Shown: one piece after another, positions 42,329 through 57,300 of the stretch
Position numbering within the stretch: position 1 is the stretch's first letter
Layout: each line of letters starts with the position of its first letter
Source: Metellina segmentata
Lineage: Eukaryota; Arthropoda; Arachnida; Araneae; Tetragnathidae
Direction of reading: 5' to 3'
Length of the DNA stretch: 64,000 nt
Assembly: GCA_947359465.1 (NCBI GenBank)
Contig: OX375872.1
Location: 77,791,100-77,855,099, forward strand
The notes under the pieces: model-generated
Database searches by the model: none
What the model was told of the DNA's origin: nothing
The model's input: only the letters and a program-made list of their open reading frames with translations
Program-made: the position numbers and the translations under genes

Positions 42329-45300
42329 CTGTAAAAAATAACATTAGCTGAAAATATATTTTCTGAAACTTTATGATTATTTAGATTTTTCTATGCATCT
42401 GCGAAAATATAAATTTACAAATGCTCAATACAAAATTGTCACAAAATTCCACAACCAAGCTTAATAATAATGATTTTAGAATAATAAATGTAGTTTATTG
42501 TTCTTTATCATGGGCAAAAACACTTTATGTAAGTAGAAAAATATGCTTATAAAATAAATTTAAGCAATTTTTCTAGATTATTAATGTTTTTCAATAAACT
42601 AGAATTGTAGTGAACCTTCCAGAAAATTAATTCCGAAGTGTATTATAAACAAAATGCACCGAATGTGTGTATGATATTGAATTCAAAGTCTAAAGCTTTG
42701 AAATTAACTCAATAGGGCTCACACAATAAATATTACTTTGATAAATTAATACATCTATGGTAATTTGTTTTTTAAATTTTAACTTCTGATGAGTAATTAC
42801 ATCTTTAACATTAAAAACGACTCATTATTTTAACAAATTTTTCACACATGTAAGATATTTGTTTCTTACCAAGTTAAGGTATCGTTGAGAATATTCTTCT
42901 GTGGCTAGATTTGTTAATAAATGCAAAAATCTAGCAGATCTTCCAAGTTTTTCTACATCTTCATCACAAAACTAAAGAAACAGAACAAATTTCATTTTGA
43001 TTAAACAGTAAATTAATTTAAGAATAACAATCACAATTAATTAAAACTAACAATTAATGATCAATTCACAATTAATACAGCTTATAATTATTAGTTACAC
43101 AGTAAGCTTTAAGATATTTTAATTAACATCACACTGGAGCAGCACATTAGGCTATTGGTAACGGTCGGGGATCAAACTCCAAGGGAATGAATGATCTGAG
43201 GACAACGGCACATAATTTTGAACCACGGTCAGATGACATGGTCATACCTCTCCAAACTTCCACATCATACCAACGTGATGACATCTAAGGCTACGATAGA
43301 CAGAATGTGCACCCCCTTTGCAGACGATGTCTTCGGTTGGATTCAAACTTGCAACCCTCCAGTTACCAATCCATTACTCTAACAACCGAGCTATTGCAGT
43401 CCAGTAAGTTTGATGTGTACAAAGGTTGTAGGGTAATAAGTTTAAAGGTTTATATTATTATAGGCCTTTTATGCCAATTAAAGCATTTACAAAAATTATA
43501 GAACAGTTTAATTAATTTTATTCACTTTTTTAGCACAATTAAATAAGCAGCATTGTATATTATTTAAGATTTTAATATTCTTCACAAATACTGATGAACC
43601 TATTTCAGAACAAGTCTCAAAGAAAAATGACAAATACACTGCAAGATTTTAAACTGCAAAATATGCCCATGAAACCATCATTTTCTTGAAAGAAGGTACT
43701 GTGGGCTTAATGCTACAACAAGGGTCATTGAAGAAAAGTCTAATTTTTACACAGAATTCATGTGTCCATAGTGACAATGTCAGAAAGCATAGCATAGGCA
43801 ACTGCCTAAACTTAGTGTGCCTAACTCCTTATTGTTATGATCTTTACTTCATGCCAAACGAAGTTAACTCCAAATAAATAAGCATTAAATATTTTACATA
43901 TACCATGACAACAAAAGTGTTATACAGGTAATCTTACTATAGAAATTCTAACACATCAAAACATTCCACCATGCACATTACAAAACACTGAACCATAATA
44001 CATTTGAACATAATATAGTGTTTTATTTTTATCCAGATATTTTACCAAAATTATTACTTTCCCAGAAAACTCCCGTGGCTTATCAAGTTGCTTTTTGAAT
44101 TTTGAAAAAATATGTTCAGGGTTTTGGAAATTTAAAAAACATTAGTGGCTTTCAAAATGCTGTTTTTGTTAGGGATTGCAAAGATAGATATATAAGTATT
44201 TTACTTGAGAGTATTCTACACCCAACATTGGTGACTGTAGGTCAGCATCAAATATCTCCTCATGACAAAGGAGTACACTTAGTTCAGTTCTACAAGGAAA
44301 ATAAAATAAGACTTTAGATCCAGATATACTTATTTATCTGGAAAAAAAATTCAAATTCCTACAATTTAAGGCAAATAAACAAAATTAATAAAACATTGCG
44401 ATAAATGTAAAGCCAAAAAACTTTCAAGTCCTTTTAAATTAAGTGACTTTTTAAGATTGCATTACAAGGGAGAACATACACAAAAAAAAAGCGAAACTTA
44501 AACTTTTATCAATTAGTTCTATTCTTATAAGGGTAATGCAAAATTTCTACTTTGAATTCTGTATGCATATTTTTCAATTTATGCAACATAAATAAAATTT
44601 TTAGGAGAGTTCATCTTCATTAATGGGAAACATTATTCTGTTTTCTTCCAATAGGTCTTAACTGATATTAAACAGAAAGTGAGATACAATTTCTTTTTCT
44701 TACTCAGTATGCTTCTACATGCTTACATTTAAGCTTTTGAGAATGCTTATATTATGGCTATTCGAATTCTGAATTATAGAAAGATTCAATAGTAAGTAGT
44801 AATAGTATAGTAAATTTTCTTACCCTAAAATGAAATTATTCACTACTCAATTATTGGTTATTATGAACAAATATTTACTAAAATACATTTAATGATAAAA
44901 ACATATTTTATAATAAACTTCTTAGATATTGAACAAATACTGTAAAAATGTAATTTAATAAGCAGTTTAAAAAAGAAAATTTAAATTAAAAAGAATTTAA
45001 TGGTTTAGGTAATAAGCACATTTAACAATATCAATATAAACATAGTATGCTTAAAATAAAAATAATTAATAAGTTTAGACAAATCATAAATTAACAATAA
45101 TATAGAAAAATAAACTAACACTATTTGTACATACACTGCAGTGAAATAAATTCTAACCTAGTTATGAGACCATAAAATCTTGATATATTTTCATACTGCT
45201 GCACAATAGGAAATCCACAATGCTTTGTTTCCAAGAGAAGCTTTGCAACATACGACACAGATACTTCCGTTCCTAATGTTGTAACAGGACTGGACATAAC

Positions 45301-48300
45301 ATGGCATACTTCAAATAACTCAAGATTTAAACTGTAAAAGAATATATTGTAAATGGTTGTACATCTATGATAAATATAAATTATTTCTTAAATTGCATAT
45401 TTTAGAGAGGATACTTTACTATGTTAGACGTTTCCTTAACCCAAGACGATTTAAATGTATACAGCAAATAAAGAATGAATCTCTACTATTATAAAAGGAA
45501 GTGTTTCTTTGTGTGTATGTGTATTGTCCTGACAAATCTATGGCATTTACAATAATGAAATTTGGCACACAGGTAGTCCCAATTTTTCTATCACGCCCAA
45601 ATTTTAAAATCTTAACTAGAACATTTTAAAATTAATCTATTGGAATTTAATTATTATTGTTTTCCTTAGAATGTCCCGTTTCGTTTGATTTTCTGAGAAA
45701 CGATTTCAGCGGACGAACAAAACAAATAAAATTTTAACTGGAGTTAAGCAGTTCTTTTTTCTATTTCCTAGATTGTTAAGGTAGGTATGTATTTTTTAAT
45801 TAACGTCGTACTAGAGAAACACTACGGTCTATTGACGACGGTCCGGGATCAATCCCCTAAGGGAAAGATCCAAGGACACCACCAGGTAATTTTGAACCAC
45901 GGTCAGATGTCGAGGCAACACCTGAGCTGGCACCCCACTCTCCCGACTTCCACACCAACCCAACGTGAGGACGTTCGATTACAACAGATTTAAGGTGCAC
46001 CAACCACCTCTACACTATACGCTTACAAACATCCAAGAACTGATCCGGATTCGAACCAGGAATCTTCCAATCTAGTAGCTAACACCTTAACCATCAGGCC
46101 GGTTGGTCGGTCCTAGATCGTTAAAGATAGAGTAAAAATTTCAACGGATTTGAAATCTGCGGAAAGTTTTATGTTATATCGATATCTAAAAATATGATTT
46201 TCTTTAAATAAACCATTTCCAAATTGTAACTTTTATTATATTATTTCCTATACGAATTTCATCTTCGTTATCGAGAAATCAGATTCCATTTCCTGTGCTC
46301 ACACAATTCCAGCGAAGGGAAGCAAAACAAATATTTTTTGTTTGACTGGCATTGTTTTTTTATTGTAAAATCGGGATTGTTAAAGATAGAATAGAAAATT
46401 TCAACGAATTTGAAATCTAAGGAAAATTTTACACCAGATAGATACCTTACATTTGATTTTCTTAAAAAAAAAAAAAACCTTTCAATTGAATAACTCTACT
46501 ATTATAAAAGGAATTGTTTGTGTGTGTGTCCACCTCTGTGCAATATCCTGACGAATCTACGGCACTTGCAATAATGAGATTTGGCACAAAGGTACTCCAA
46601 TATTTTTTGCAATTTTTCTGTCGCTTCCAAATTTTACCTAGAACATTTTAAAATTAATTTATTGGAATTTTATTATTTTTGTTTTCCCTAAAATGGCAAC
46701 AGTATAAAGAGATCACAGATTCTAAATTTATTTTTTCGGTTTAATTTTCCGAGCAACGATTTTGTCGACGAACAAAACAAAAATAAAGTTTTAACTTGAG
46801 TTATGTAGTTCTTTTTTCTATCTACTAGATCGTTGAAGATAGAGCAAAATTTCAACGGTCTTGAAATCTGCGGAAAATTTTACATTAGATTTATACCTTA
46901 TATAGACTCATATCCATAAATTAAGGATAATGCCAGCAAATAAAGGTTCAGAAACAAAACAAACTTGACATATTCATAAAGCCCATTTATTAAACAAAAG
47001 ATAAAGAACAAAAAAGATGGTGTATGTATGATACTATTCATAAAAACTACGACTTTTGCTCACTGGAGCAATTACAAAAAATATCGACCTTACAAAAACT
47101 TAACATGACATAGTTGGTATGATGGTTAATACATTGTATGTCTCCCAGACGATGAAATACAGTCCGTACAACGCCTAGGCATGCTGAGGATCAAATTATC
47201 GAGCTGATCTTGGGAAAGATCACTCCACTCATCAAGCAATGCTCTCCGAAGTTCCAGTACACGTGTAGGAGGTGGTTGACGGACTGCAACTCGTCGGCCA
47301 AGCATGTCCCACACATGCTCTATCGGATTTAAGTCAGGTGAGAATGTTGACCATTCCATACGGGTGATATCCTCAGATTCAAAGCATTCGTTTACAATGT
47401 TTGCAAGGTGAGGACGGGCATTGTCATACATAAACACAAATTCTGCGCCCATGGCACCCCTAAACAAAGGTACATGTTGTTCCAGAATGATGTCCCGATA
47501 AATTTGTCCTCTCATAGTTCCGATTTGAACATGTAGATATGTTCTGGAGCCCAGTAAAATTCCGCCCCAAACGAGCAATCCTGCACCACCGTAACGGTGT
47601 CGTTCAATGATGTTGGCTTGGTGGTAGCAGGTACCTGGCGTTCTCCATACGCCGTGAATCAGACTGCAAGTTAAACCTGGACTCGTAGGGAAACATCACA
47701 CAAGCCCACTGTGACGATGTCCACATCGCATGTTGTCTACTCAAGGCTAATCGCTGGCGACAGCGAGTTGCCATGAGCGGAACACATCTGACAGGCCTGC
47801 GAGCATATAGACCAACATGTCCCAAACGTCTGTAAACGATTTGCCTTGAAACTGTCGTACCCGTGGCTGATGATAGCTGACGAGAAAGGTCGGATGCTGT
47901 GCTCCGTCTGCTTCTTTTTTGCAGTTACTGCCAAATACCGGTCGTCATTCGGCATTGTAACTAGGGGGTAACCTGTAGTGTAACGTCTACTGACATTTCC
48001 ATCATTTTGGAATCGTTGCCAAAGCCAGATATGACACTTTGGGCGATTCCAAGTTCCCTTGAAACTTCCGTCTGAGTACGCCCACATTCTAGGCAACCGA
48101 TAATTCTACAAAGTAAAAAAATTAAGCAACATGCGTTGTCTGTGCCATAACTATTCGGTTGTGGCACTGAGTGGCTTACAGAACATGTGCGAACAATTTT
48201 ACTTCTTTGCTACAATTCCTTATATACACCTCTTCTTACATTCTCGTCATTGTGACGTACAATCGGCGTCATCTGATGGCGTCCTGTAATTTGGATATTA

Positions 48301-51300
48301 TTCTTGAAGATGTGTGCGATAATTCTACAGGTAAAATCTTTACTTTCGAGTTCGATTTCCGTGTGATTCTGAATTTTCTTTAATTTATGGACATGAGTGT
48401 ATTATACATGAGTGTATTATACATAAAAAATAATTTTTCAATTGAATATCTTTTATATTTTTGCAAAAGATTGTGACATCATGCCTATTGGATCTCTTCG
48501 CAAATAAATGGGAATGCGTAGCAATCCCATTTATTTGGTTAGCGAGCAGTGGTCACACTTGACCTCACGAAAAGAACTGTCATGTGCAACGCAGTAGCTA
48601 GTACCGCATATATAATAGTCAATAAAGCTTCAGTTAAAATTGCAAGAAACAGAAATTATTTCAAGATAATTAAAATACTTTTTTGTCCCATCATAGAGTT
48701 GGCGAGCATTAATGAACAGTGGTCACACCTGACCCCACAAAAAGAACTGTCACAGGCAAGGAGAATTGTACATCAGATCGATACCTTATAAGTTTAGTTT
48801 TCTTTTGATAAATAATTTTTCGAATTAATATTTATATTTTCGCAAGAGATTGTGATGTCAAGCTGATTGGATCTCTTCGCAATTCGAATTTGGCTACAGT
48901 TGACAATGACGAGGCCATGGTGTGGTTTGCGAAGCAAATCAAATTTGAATTCATAGCAATCACCGGGGGGTTAGCGAGCAGTGGTCACACTTGAACTCAC
49001 GAAAAGAACTGTCATGTGCAACGCAGTAGCTAGTACCGCATATATAATAGTCAATAAAGCTTCAGTTAAAATTGCAAGAAACAGAAATTATTTCAAGATA
49101 ATTAAAATAATAAAAATACTTTTTTGTCCCATCATAGAGTATAACTGGTTCAGAATCCAAAAATGGAATGCACTTCAACTCCAACTGTGCATGATAGAAA
49201 GGGTGAGTTATATAATCACCAACCCATTTAGATACCATTATAGCAACCATAATAAGAAGGAGAAATTGAACATCATTTGTTAATTCAACCTATAATTGAA
49301 AGACTCAAATTAGTGAACAAAATAAATTTCTACACAAAATAAAAATATCTATTTTAATGAAAATGTTTTGCTAGAAATTCATAAACATCTTACTTGTCTC
49401 CTTTACCAAAAAATTGTAAATACAAAAAAGAGTGTGCGTTTTAAGTCAATAAAATCGATTAAAAGTTTCTGAATATGATATAGAATATAGCTCTGGATTC
49501 AAGGCAGCTTCAAACAAAAATGTTAAACAAATGTTTTTGGCTTTGGTAAAGAGAAAAAGAAACACGATTTGTCTAGGAGTTTTACTCATATGGTAGAAGA
49601 AATTAAGTATTTTTGAGATAAACATAGGAATGAACACACAAACACACTAATAGAAAGACATTTACATCATAACTGTTTACATACATCATAGTGGCAAAAT
49701 TTATAAAGGTAAAAAGCATATCTATTGCAATTAATGTGTTACATTAATATTGGGGCTAAATATTATTTGTCAACAATATCATTGATACTTTCGGCATTTT
49801 CTCAATTTTGAAATAAATCCACTGAAATATGAAATCAAATATGTTTTTAACTGTGGTGAACAGCAATTTCATAAAAATAGAGTTGTAACACTATTTAAAA
49901 TAATGCCTTTATGCTGTCATATCAAAACCTTTTTTTGGGGGAGCATACTTTTCTAAACTTTGAAGCGGATTAAGGGTTCATATTTAAGGTCTATTTGACT
50001 TGTAAATCTTTGAATTTTCAATTACTTTGGTACAATTGGTTTTTAGCCGCAATTTTTACACACTCAGTGAGTATACATAAAAAAGTTTTTTTTTAAATTT
50101 AATTGTCAGCACCAATTCCTTTTTAAGGACTTCAGTTAATTAAATTTATTCCATAGATTAAGTGCATTGGTTCAAATGGCAATCAATATTTATTAAAACA
50201 TGCAAAATTTAAAATGACAAATAAATTAGTCCAACCAACCATTATAACAGTAAGTGACATAGTGAGACGAGATACTCCACCAAAAAAAGCGGCAGCACCA
50301 ATCAAAGCAAAAGCACCAGGATCCATCCAAGACCAAAATGGATCAGTGTGGATTCCAAATATAGAAACCATAGTTCTTCCAACAATACGACCCATCAAAC
50401 CACCAATAAACCTTTAAAGTAAAAATGCTCATAAATAAGGAAACAATGTTTTATTCAAATCACTGAAAACCACTGACCTGAACAAACACTTAGTGAGTCA
50501 TCATAAAGACTTATGCACTAAAGAATAGAAGACAGTTTACAGATAATATTTATCCTTTAGATTACGGCCGGTACAGCAGTTGTACCTTAAAGGCTATAAG
50601 AATAGTGTCAATTATATCTATAGCCATAGTCAAAAGGTTAATATAAGGTAATACATTTTCAGAATATAAAAAATGCGCACTAGATTGTTTTTAAAGAGAA
50701 ATATTACCTTGAGAATAATTACTCATTCAACTTTTCAATAACTTACAACTCACCATATCATGATCAAGTAAACTCATTGAAAGTAAGGGAAAAGGAGACT
50801 TAACTTCGTGATTAAAATATAGGTAGGATTAAAGTGAATTCCAAACTACTTTTCAATTCTCACTACACTGATGCAGTATATGCTCCAATTGAAGCTTAAA
50901 GTGTAGTAATAAGAATTCCATCTTTCTTAGAGAAATTGTTTACGTTTTTTCCTGAATAGTTTGCTAAGTGGAATAACCTTTGCTTTACAAGCTAATTTTT
51001 CAAAGAATCAGGTATGGAAGGAAGAGGAGCACATTCTTACTTTTTCCCATGATATCAAGCTAATCATTTATACAAATAAATTTAATTGCAACAAGTGCAT
51101 TAAAGGGGATAGAAGTGAATAAAAAAAATATTTTTTTTTAAATCTTATTTTTTAATTTTAAAGTTAGTTTTCCTAAGCCCGAGTACAGTAAATGAATTGA
51201 TTATTTAATGCTAATTCAGTTTAAAAAACTATGACAAAAAAGAAGAAAGTGTAGATGTGGTGTCAAATAAATTACTTTAAATCAATTTTTAGTGGGTAGA

Positions 51301-54300
51301 CTGGTAGATTAATACATTTCTATTGTTCTTTCACATGGTAGATCTGCTCATTAAATCGAGTGCAACGATTGACCATCTACCATTTACAAGTCACACCACC
51401 TCACCAACCAATTACTTTCTTAGGCAGGTGACCGATGGGGCGATTTGGAAACTGCAACCCAAGTTTATTTTTTCAGCCTGACAGGGAAACAAACTGTTTG
51501 AACAGATTGGAATGTGCCACTAGGTTGCAAGCCAACTCACAACAAAAAGTATGAACAAAAAGTATGAGTAAGGTCACCATCTATAAGACAAAAATTCATT
51601 CTCATTGGTCAACAATGTTTGGGCCTTAGTGACAAGATATTGAAGCAAATTGACTGTATAACACCAGTTGAATGAAAGTACGAATTTTTAATAATTTTAC
51701 TGAATGAATAATACATAAAAAAAATAAAAATGACACTAGAATGACTTTAATAATTATTTAGGCCCATAGGCCTATTTAAAAAAGCTTATGTTTTGAGAGA
51801 CAAAAATTATGAGCTATTTAGAAGGGCTAAAAGTTAAACCTATCTCTGTATTAGCTCAGATTCGATTTAATATTTTTCAACTATGATTTAATGAATGGAT
51901 AGCAATATATTGAAAAAATTATACATACATTTTAGGAATAACAACTCCACTTGAAATAGAAGTTCCTGCAGCCCAGCAGGCAAGAATAAAATAACAGAGT
52001 AGAACAACTAACAGGGAAATAAAATTAAACTCCAAATGAGTTTCTCTGGAAAACAGATGATGAATAGCTCGTTCGCCAGTTGAAAACAAAAGGGTTGCCG
52101 CTGAAAGAAAATTCTTAGTCAAATAAAAAATTAAATACTCCTTACATATCTATAAATTAAAAAAATAATCGGTCTCACAGTTTAAATCATATATGGGCAA
52201 CCCCCGGCCTCCGGGCCGGATGTGACCCGTCCCGGCTTTTGATCTGGCCCGTGAAACATTTTAAAATTGCGCTCGAAAAAAGTAAATATTCTCAGTTCTC
52301 GCCAACAAGAGAGTGAGAGGTGGGAATAAAAGCCTGAACTACGAGTATCAGTGTTTCTCAACCTTTTTTAGTTGACTGCACACTAAAAATATCTTGAATC
52401 CTTTGCGGCACAGCTGAGTATAAAAATGTAAAAGTAGGTATTTCCAATACTTCCTTATATAGTTATTATTACTAATAAAATTAGTATTGGATATATGAGA
52501 TGCCAGAGCCTGTTTTCTTGAACAAATTAAATCAAAATGAGGTTTTAAAGTCGCCAGATAAGTTATCGGCGACACATCACGCCACTCAATTCCACGGATA
52601 ATCGAGAATAATAATTATAAATTTCGTTGTTGATTGTATCTGAGAAACGGCCTAACACTTCTTGATTCCATTCCTTACCAGCGGATGTGATTGTTAAAAC
52701 AACACTGATACAAATCACCAATACTCGGATTTCTGGCCTCTAAAAGGGATCACTACTGGAAAAGATATTTTTCATGAGGTTAGTGCTATTGAACAGCATG
52801 GTTTACAGTGGTGCAAATTAATTGGGGTTTGCACAGATGATGCACCTTCTATGATCGGTTCACGACAAGGTTTCATCGGAATTGTGAAAGAAAAAGCAAT
52901 TGACTTGAATGTGCAAAAAAAAAAAAAAAAAATAATAATAATAATAATAATAATAATAATCCTACATTGCATTCCACCAACCACCAACAAAACTTGTGTT
53001 CTAAGTCCATCCAATTGCAGAACGTTATTCATGTGGTAATAAAGACAGTCAATATTATTCAATTCCGCACGCTTAACCTTTGCCAACTCAAAGCATTTTT
53101 GGATGACCTTTCTTCAGAACATGGTGATGTGACATATTTTTGCAAAGTAAGGTGGTTAATCAAAGGCAAAATGCTAAAAAGATTTTATGATCTTAGACAG
53201 GAAATAGCCAATTTTATGGAAATCAAGGAAAAATCATTGCCTGAAATCAGAGATCAGAAATGGTTATGTGATTTAGCATTTCTAGTTGACATCACAGGTC
53301 ACTTAAACGAGTTGAATTTGAAGCTTCAAAAACAAGGTTAGTGGGTAAACGAATTATACAGCCATCTGAAAGCGTTTCAAAACAAAATTCGCTCGTGGGA
53401 AACAGAAATGCGATCTGGAAGCTGCTATTATTTTTCAACACTATTTAGTCACGAAAATATTGATTACACTCAATATGCTGAAGAACTAAAATCACCTTCG
53501 GAACAGTTTTTTAATAGATTTTTCGACTTTGAAAACATGGATAGCTGCTTTAACCTTTTTGCTACTCCGATGAAAAGTGACGTAGAGAAGGCTCCTACAC
53601 ACCTACAAATGGAGTTGATCAAGCTTCAAGAAGACATACATTTGATGTAAAAATTTGGAGACGTAAAGCTAAGGGATTTCTACAGAACATACCTTGCTGA
53701 AGAAAAGTACTCAAAGCTGAGAGCATTTGCAAGAAAAATGATTTGCGCATTTGGAAGCACTTATAAATGTGAACAGTTCTTTTCCATGATGAAAACTAAT
53801 AAATCGAAGTATAGAACCAGGCTTACAGATGAAAATTTAGAAAACGCTCTGCATCTGTGTAATAGTGGGTTTGATCCCAACATTGATTTTCTTGTTCCGC
53901 AAGTTCAAGCCCAAACTTCAGATTAATTTCTGGTGATTTTAAGTAAATACTTAATCAATACGATATTATTCTGTTCATATAACTTTACCATTCTACTTTA
54001 TAAATATGTAAAATAAAATAAACCTTATCATTATTACTTTTTCATAACTACCTATTATCTACGGCTTGCGACTTCCTTAATATCCTAAAGTTTAGCCCGC
54101 AACTTTCCAAAGGTTGCCCATACCTGGTTTAAATGCTGAATGTTTGATATAATGAAAGACACAGAATGCCTGCAATTCGATAGACAGTTTCAACAAATTC
54201 ATTTAGATTATAACACCAGAAGGCATAGTCTCTAAAACAATAACTTGCTGCAAAACATTTACTCCAAGATTAAAAGGTTATCTAATGTCAAAACAAACAG

Positions 54301-57300
54301 TGAAATTTCCAAAGCAGACTTCATCCCACTTCGATACTTCAAAAAATTTGATGACCCCCATAAAAGTAAAAGCAAAAAGAAAGGATTGGGATTGTTTTAG
54401 TACAAGGAGGAACTGCACATATATAAATTATACACGTTAATCTTTAGTAGTTATGGTAAGCACATTCAAACAATTTAAAAAGCTAATTGCTTAAGATTAT
54501 TAGCATATGACATTAAATAAATTTGAAAAAGTTTGTAATAATCATTGTCAAATAAGAAAATTAAAGGATGATATTATAATAAGTCATTTGAGATGAGAAA
54601 GGCCACTAGTTTAAAACATTATAATTAAAACAAAAATATTTAAATTTTTTTACACAATATACAAGAACATACCTTCATTGTAACTTATGTTGTAGATGCT
54701 TGTTTCAGACATATGTTGATTTTGACTAGGACAATTATACTGTTCAATACTGTCTTCAATAAGTATTCTATCTTTAAGAACACAGTAAGATTTTTCTTTT
54801 TTTTCACAGGTAAAATTTGTGCACGGAAGCAAAGTGGGGAGAAAAACAGACATAGTTCCCATAATAACCTTTAACAAATGATACATTTCATTTAAGAAAG
54901 AAACAATTTAATTGAACCTAAATAAGCACACATTTTAATCGATCTAATATGAACTTCATATTTGATTACAATAATTTTGTTACTTTGGAATAAATTAACT
55001 AATATTTTACTAATCATACAAATTACCGTTGGAAGAATATAGATACTAATAATTACAATGTCAGAAAATTTAAAATGGTACAAAAATATCAGACTCCAAT
55101 TTAGTAACCGTAAAAATGCAAAGATGAGCACAAAATAAACTGAAAAAATCATAACACAAACGAAAACACAATTATAGCAGCTAATCAAATTGTGCAGGTC
55201 AGTACCATTTTATTTGAACTCGTACAGTATACACTCTATAACAAAAAATCGATGCACCAAGGAGTTCTAATGAAGTTTTGTATGCAAAGACATTTTTAAC
55301 GAACATGCAAATGATTAATATTTGGTGTCCAATGAATGAATAGTGGGAGCTGCAGCTCATTGGAACTGCGCATTCAGCAGGTGTATACAAGGAGCGATTC
55401 TCAATCTATGGTCAAAATTTCAGTTGCAATTTGACTGTGGATATGTTACGTTGACTATAACAATGCCATGCTGAAACATTTGTGCTCATTACGAGCATAT
55501 GTCAGAGTTTGAAAGAGGGCGTGTTATCGGATTGAAAGAGGCTGGTTGGACAAATCGAAGAATCGCTTGACATGTGGGTCGAAGCAATGTGACAATTAGA
55601 CAATGCTGGCAAGAGTGTGTCAAGAATGGCAGATGTCAGCATCAAGACGGCAGCAGTCGACCTAGGGCCACAACAGAACAGGAAGACAGTGATTGTCACA
55701 GCATCGGATTTGTCATTAGCAACTATCCAACAAGTGACCCGCAAACGTGTCCAACATGACCATCCCTCTGCAGACAACTGAGAGAGTGGAATTTACGAGA
55801 CTCAGCTCTCACGCCTGTTCCCCATCAAGTCCGATTACAGTGGTGCCTGGCTCAATCAACTTGAAACGGCGCACTGTTGACGTATAGTCTTAATGGAGAC
55901 CCGTAAGGAAAAACCCAAAATTCTTATTATTTATTTTACATAACAAATTTGTTTAGAGATAATTAAGCACATATTTTAAATCAATAATCAATAAAAAAAT
56001 TAGTTTTTGTTTTCAATTATATTTTATATTACGATTTTGATATGTTTTTTAAGCTGAAATACACATTTTTTATAAACCCTCCTCTGTCAATTTTCCATAT
56101 TTTTGTATGAAATAAATTTCTACAATATGATTATAGTATATGCAAAATACCTAGGGAGAGTTTTTCTAAAATTTATTTACGAGTTTTCATAAAAAAATAC
56201 TTTACTCATTACATGTTAAATTTCCATAAAACTTTCCAATTTTTAATGTTTATTAATTTTTATAAATTTTTCTGAACTATTTATTAAAAAAAAAAAAAAA
56301 ACTTTCCCTGTGTCTATTAAACAGTTATTCAAGACTTAAAAAATGTAAACAGTTTAACTCTAAGTGCATACATAAAAAAGCATTAGTACTTTGAACTTTG
56401 GCAAAATTGCAAAAAACTGATTTTGAGATAATTGCATTTTAAGTACAAAATACAACAGAAGTTGACGAAAACAACTTATTTTTTGCAAGTACTATTTTTT
56501 TAGTAATTTCTATTACATTAAGACTCTTATTAAAACAAGAGTTTTTACCGTAAACTCATATATATTTTTTAAAGTCAGTTTTATCTCCGATGACAACTGA
56601 GTGATTTGTGATAATTCACTGAAAAATTATACATTTCTTGTTAAATGGATTTTTTCAAAATTTTTTTTTTATTGTATCAGTACTATTTTTAAAAAAACCA
56701 CCACTGTATAAACCACACCTTTTTTCTACAGCTATTTTTTTTCTGTAAGCGAGCTTTTTTTTGTAGTGATACGCATGCGATGAAATTAAGCGCTATTTAT
56801 TCAATGTGTTTCCTTCAATGGCGTCACCACATGTTTTACATGAGGACTTGTATTTTGTCATTTAGCTTTTGCCGATTGATAGAACAACCAGGAGTCTACA
56901 CTTTAAGGGTATTTAAAATGTTTGGAATGATCATCGGTAGATACACTATGATATAATGTTGCATAAATGGAGGTTTTCATGGAAACCGAAGCCAATGGTT
57001 GGCAGTCGATTATGCAGTTGGAAGGTCAAATAAAAGTTAAAAAGCAGCTGGTAGCAATTTCCTTTGACTCTGAAATTTTGTTCATTTGTTCTTGAATATC
57101 TGATGCATTGTTTTATCCAAAAAAAACCAAAAAAACACTTTTTGAAAAAAAAAAAATCTCGAAATTTGTGGTTTGGGTCTCCTTTAAGTGACGAGTCCTG
57201 TTTCCAACTGTGTCCTGAAGACTACCGTAGATGGGTCAGGAGACGTACAGGGCGGCGTGAGGATCCTGTCCACATACCACACTTGCCCACAAGAGGGCGT

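Larger units (their letters stand above)
46496..48536 (+). repeat. Helitron-like repeat B, split by a Tc1 element
   Basis: It starts CTCTACTATTATAAAAGGAA and runs to an ACCTTATA site, where the Tc1 at 46,905-48,399 is inserted. It resumes at 48,402 with the AATAATTTTTCAATTGAATA and GATCTCTTCGCAAAT blocks. Copy C at 60,546-61,345 shows the uninterrupted order. Confidence 0.7.
52188..54126 (+). mobile_element. hAT element (GTF2IRD2-like), decayed, in a ClC intron
   Basis: The ends CATATATGGGCAACC and, inverted, CAGGTATGGGCAACC form TIRs, and GTTTAAAT is duplicated at 52,180-52,187 and 54,127-54,134. The left subterminal CGGCC-rich text is typical of such hATs. The plus-strand transposase at about 52,770-53,926 is broken by stops and by a poly-A/AAT microsatellite. 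Confidence 0.92.

Noticed and set aside
43686..43877. Possible mariner catalytic fragment (HSDNVRKHSIG, then CLTPYCYDLYFMP)
   Set aside because: The resemblance to the mariner HDNAxxH and YSPDLxPxDY blocks is weak and has no TIR or flanking support. Left as a possibility only.
45120..45158. Longer ClC exon g reading through to a GTGTATG donor
   Set aside because: Using the GTTAGA donor at 45,157 lets the exon at 44,205-44,289 join in phase as GLITRTELSVLL, which fits the family far better.
54892..55188. Open frame of 98 residues on the minus strand rich in I, F and L
   Set aside because: Its composition fits AT-rich intron DNA inside the ClC gene and there is no family motif.
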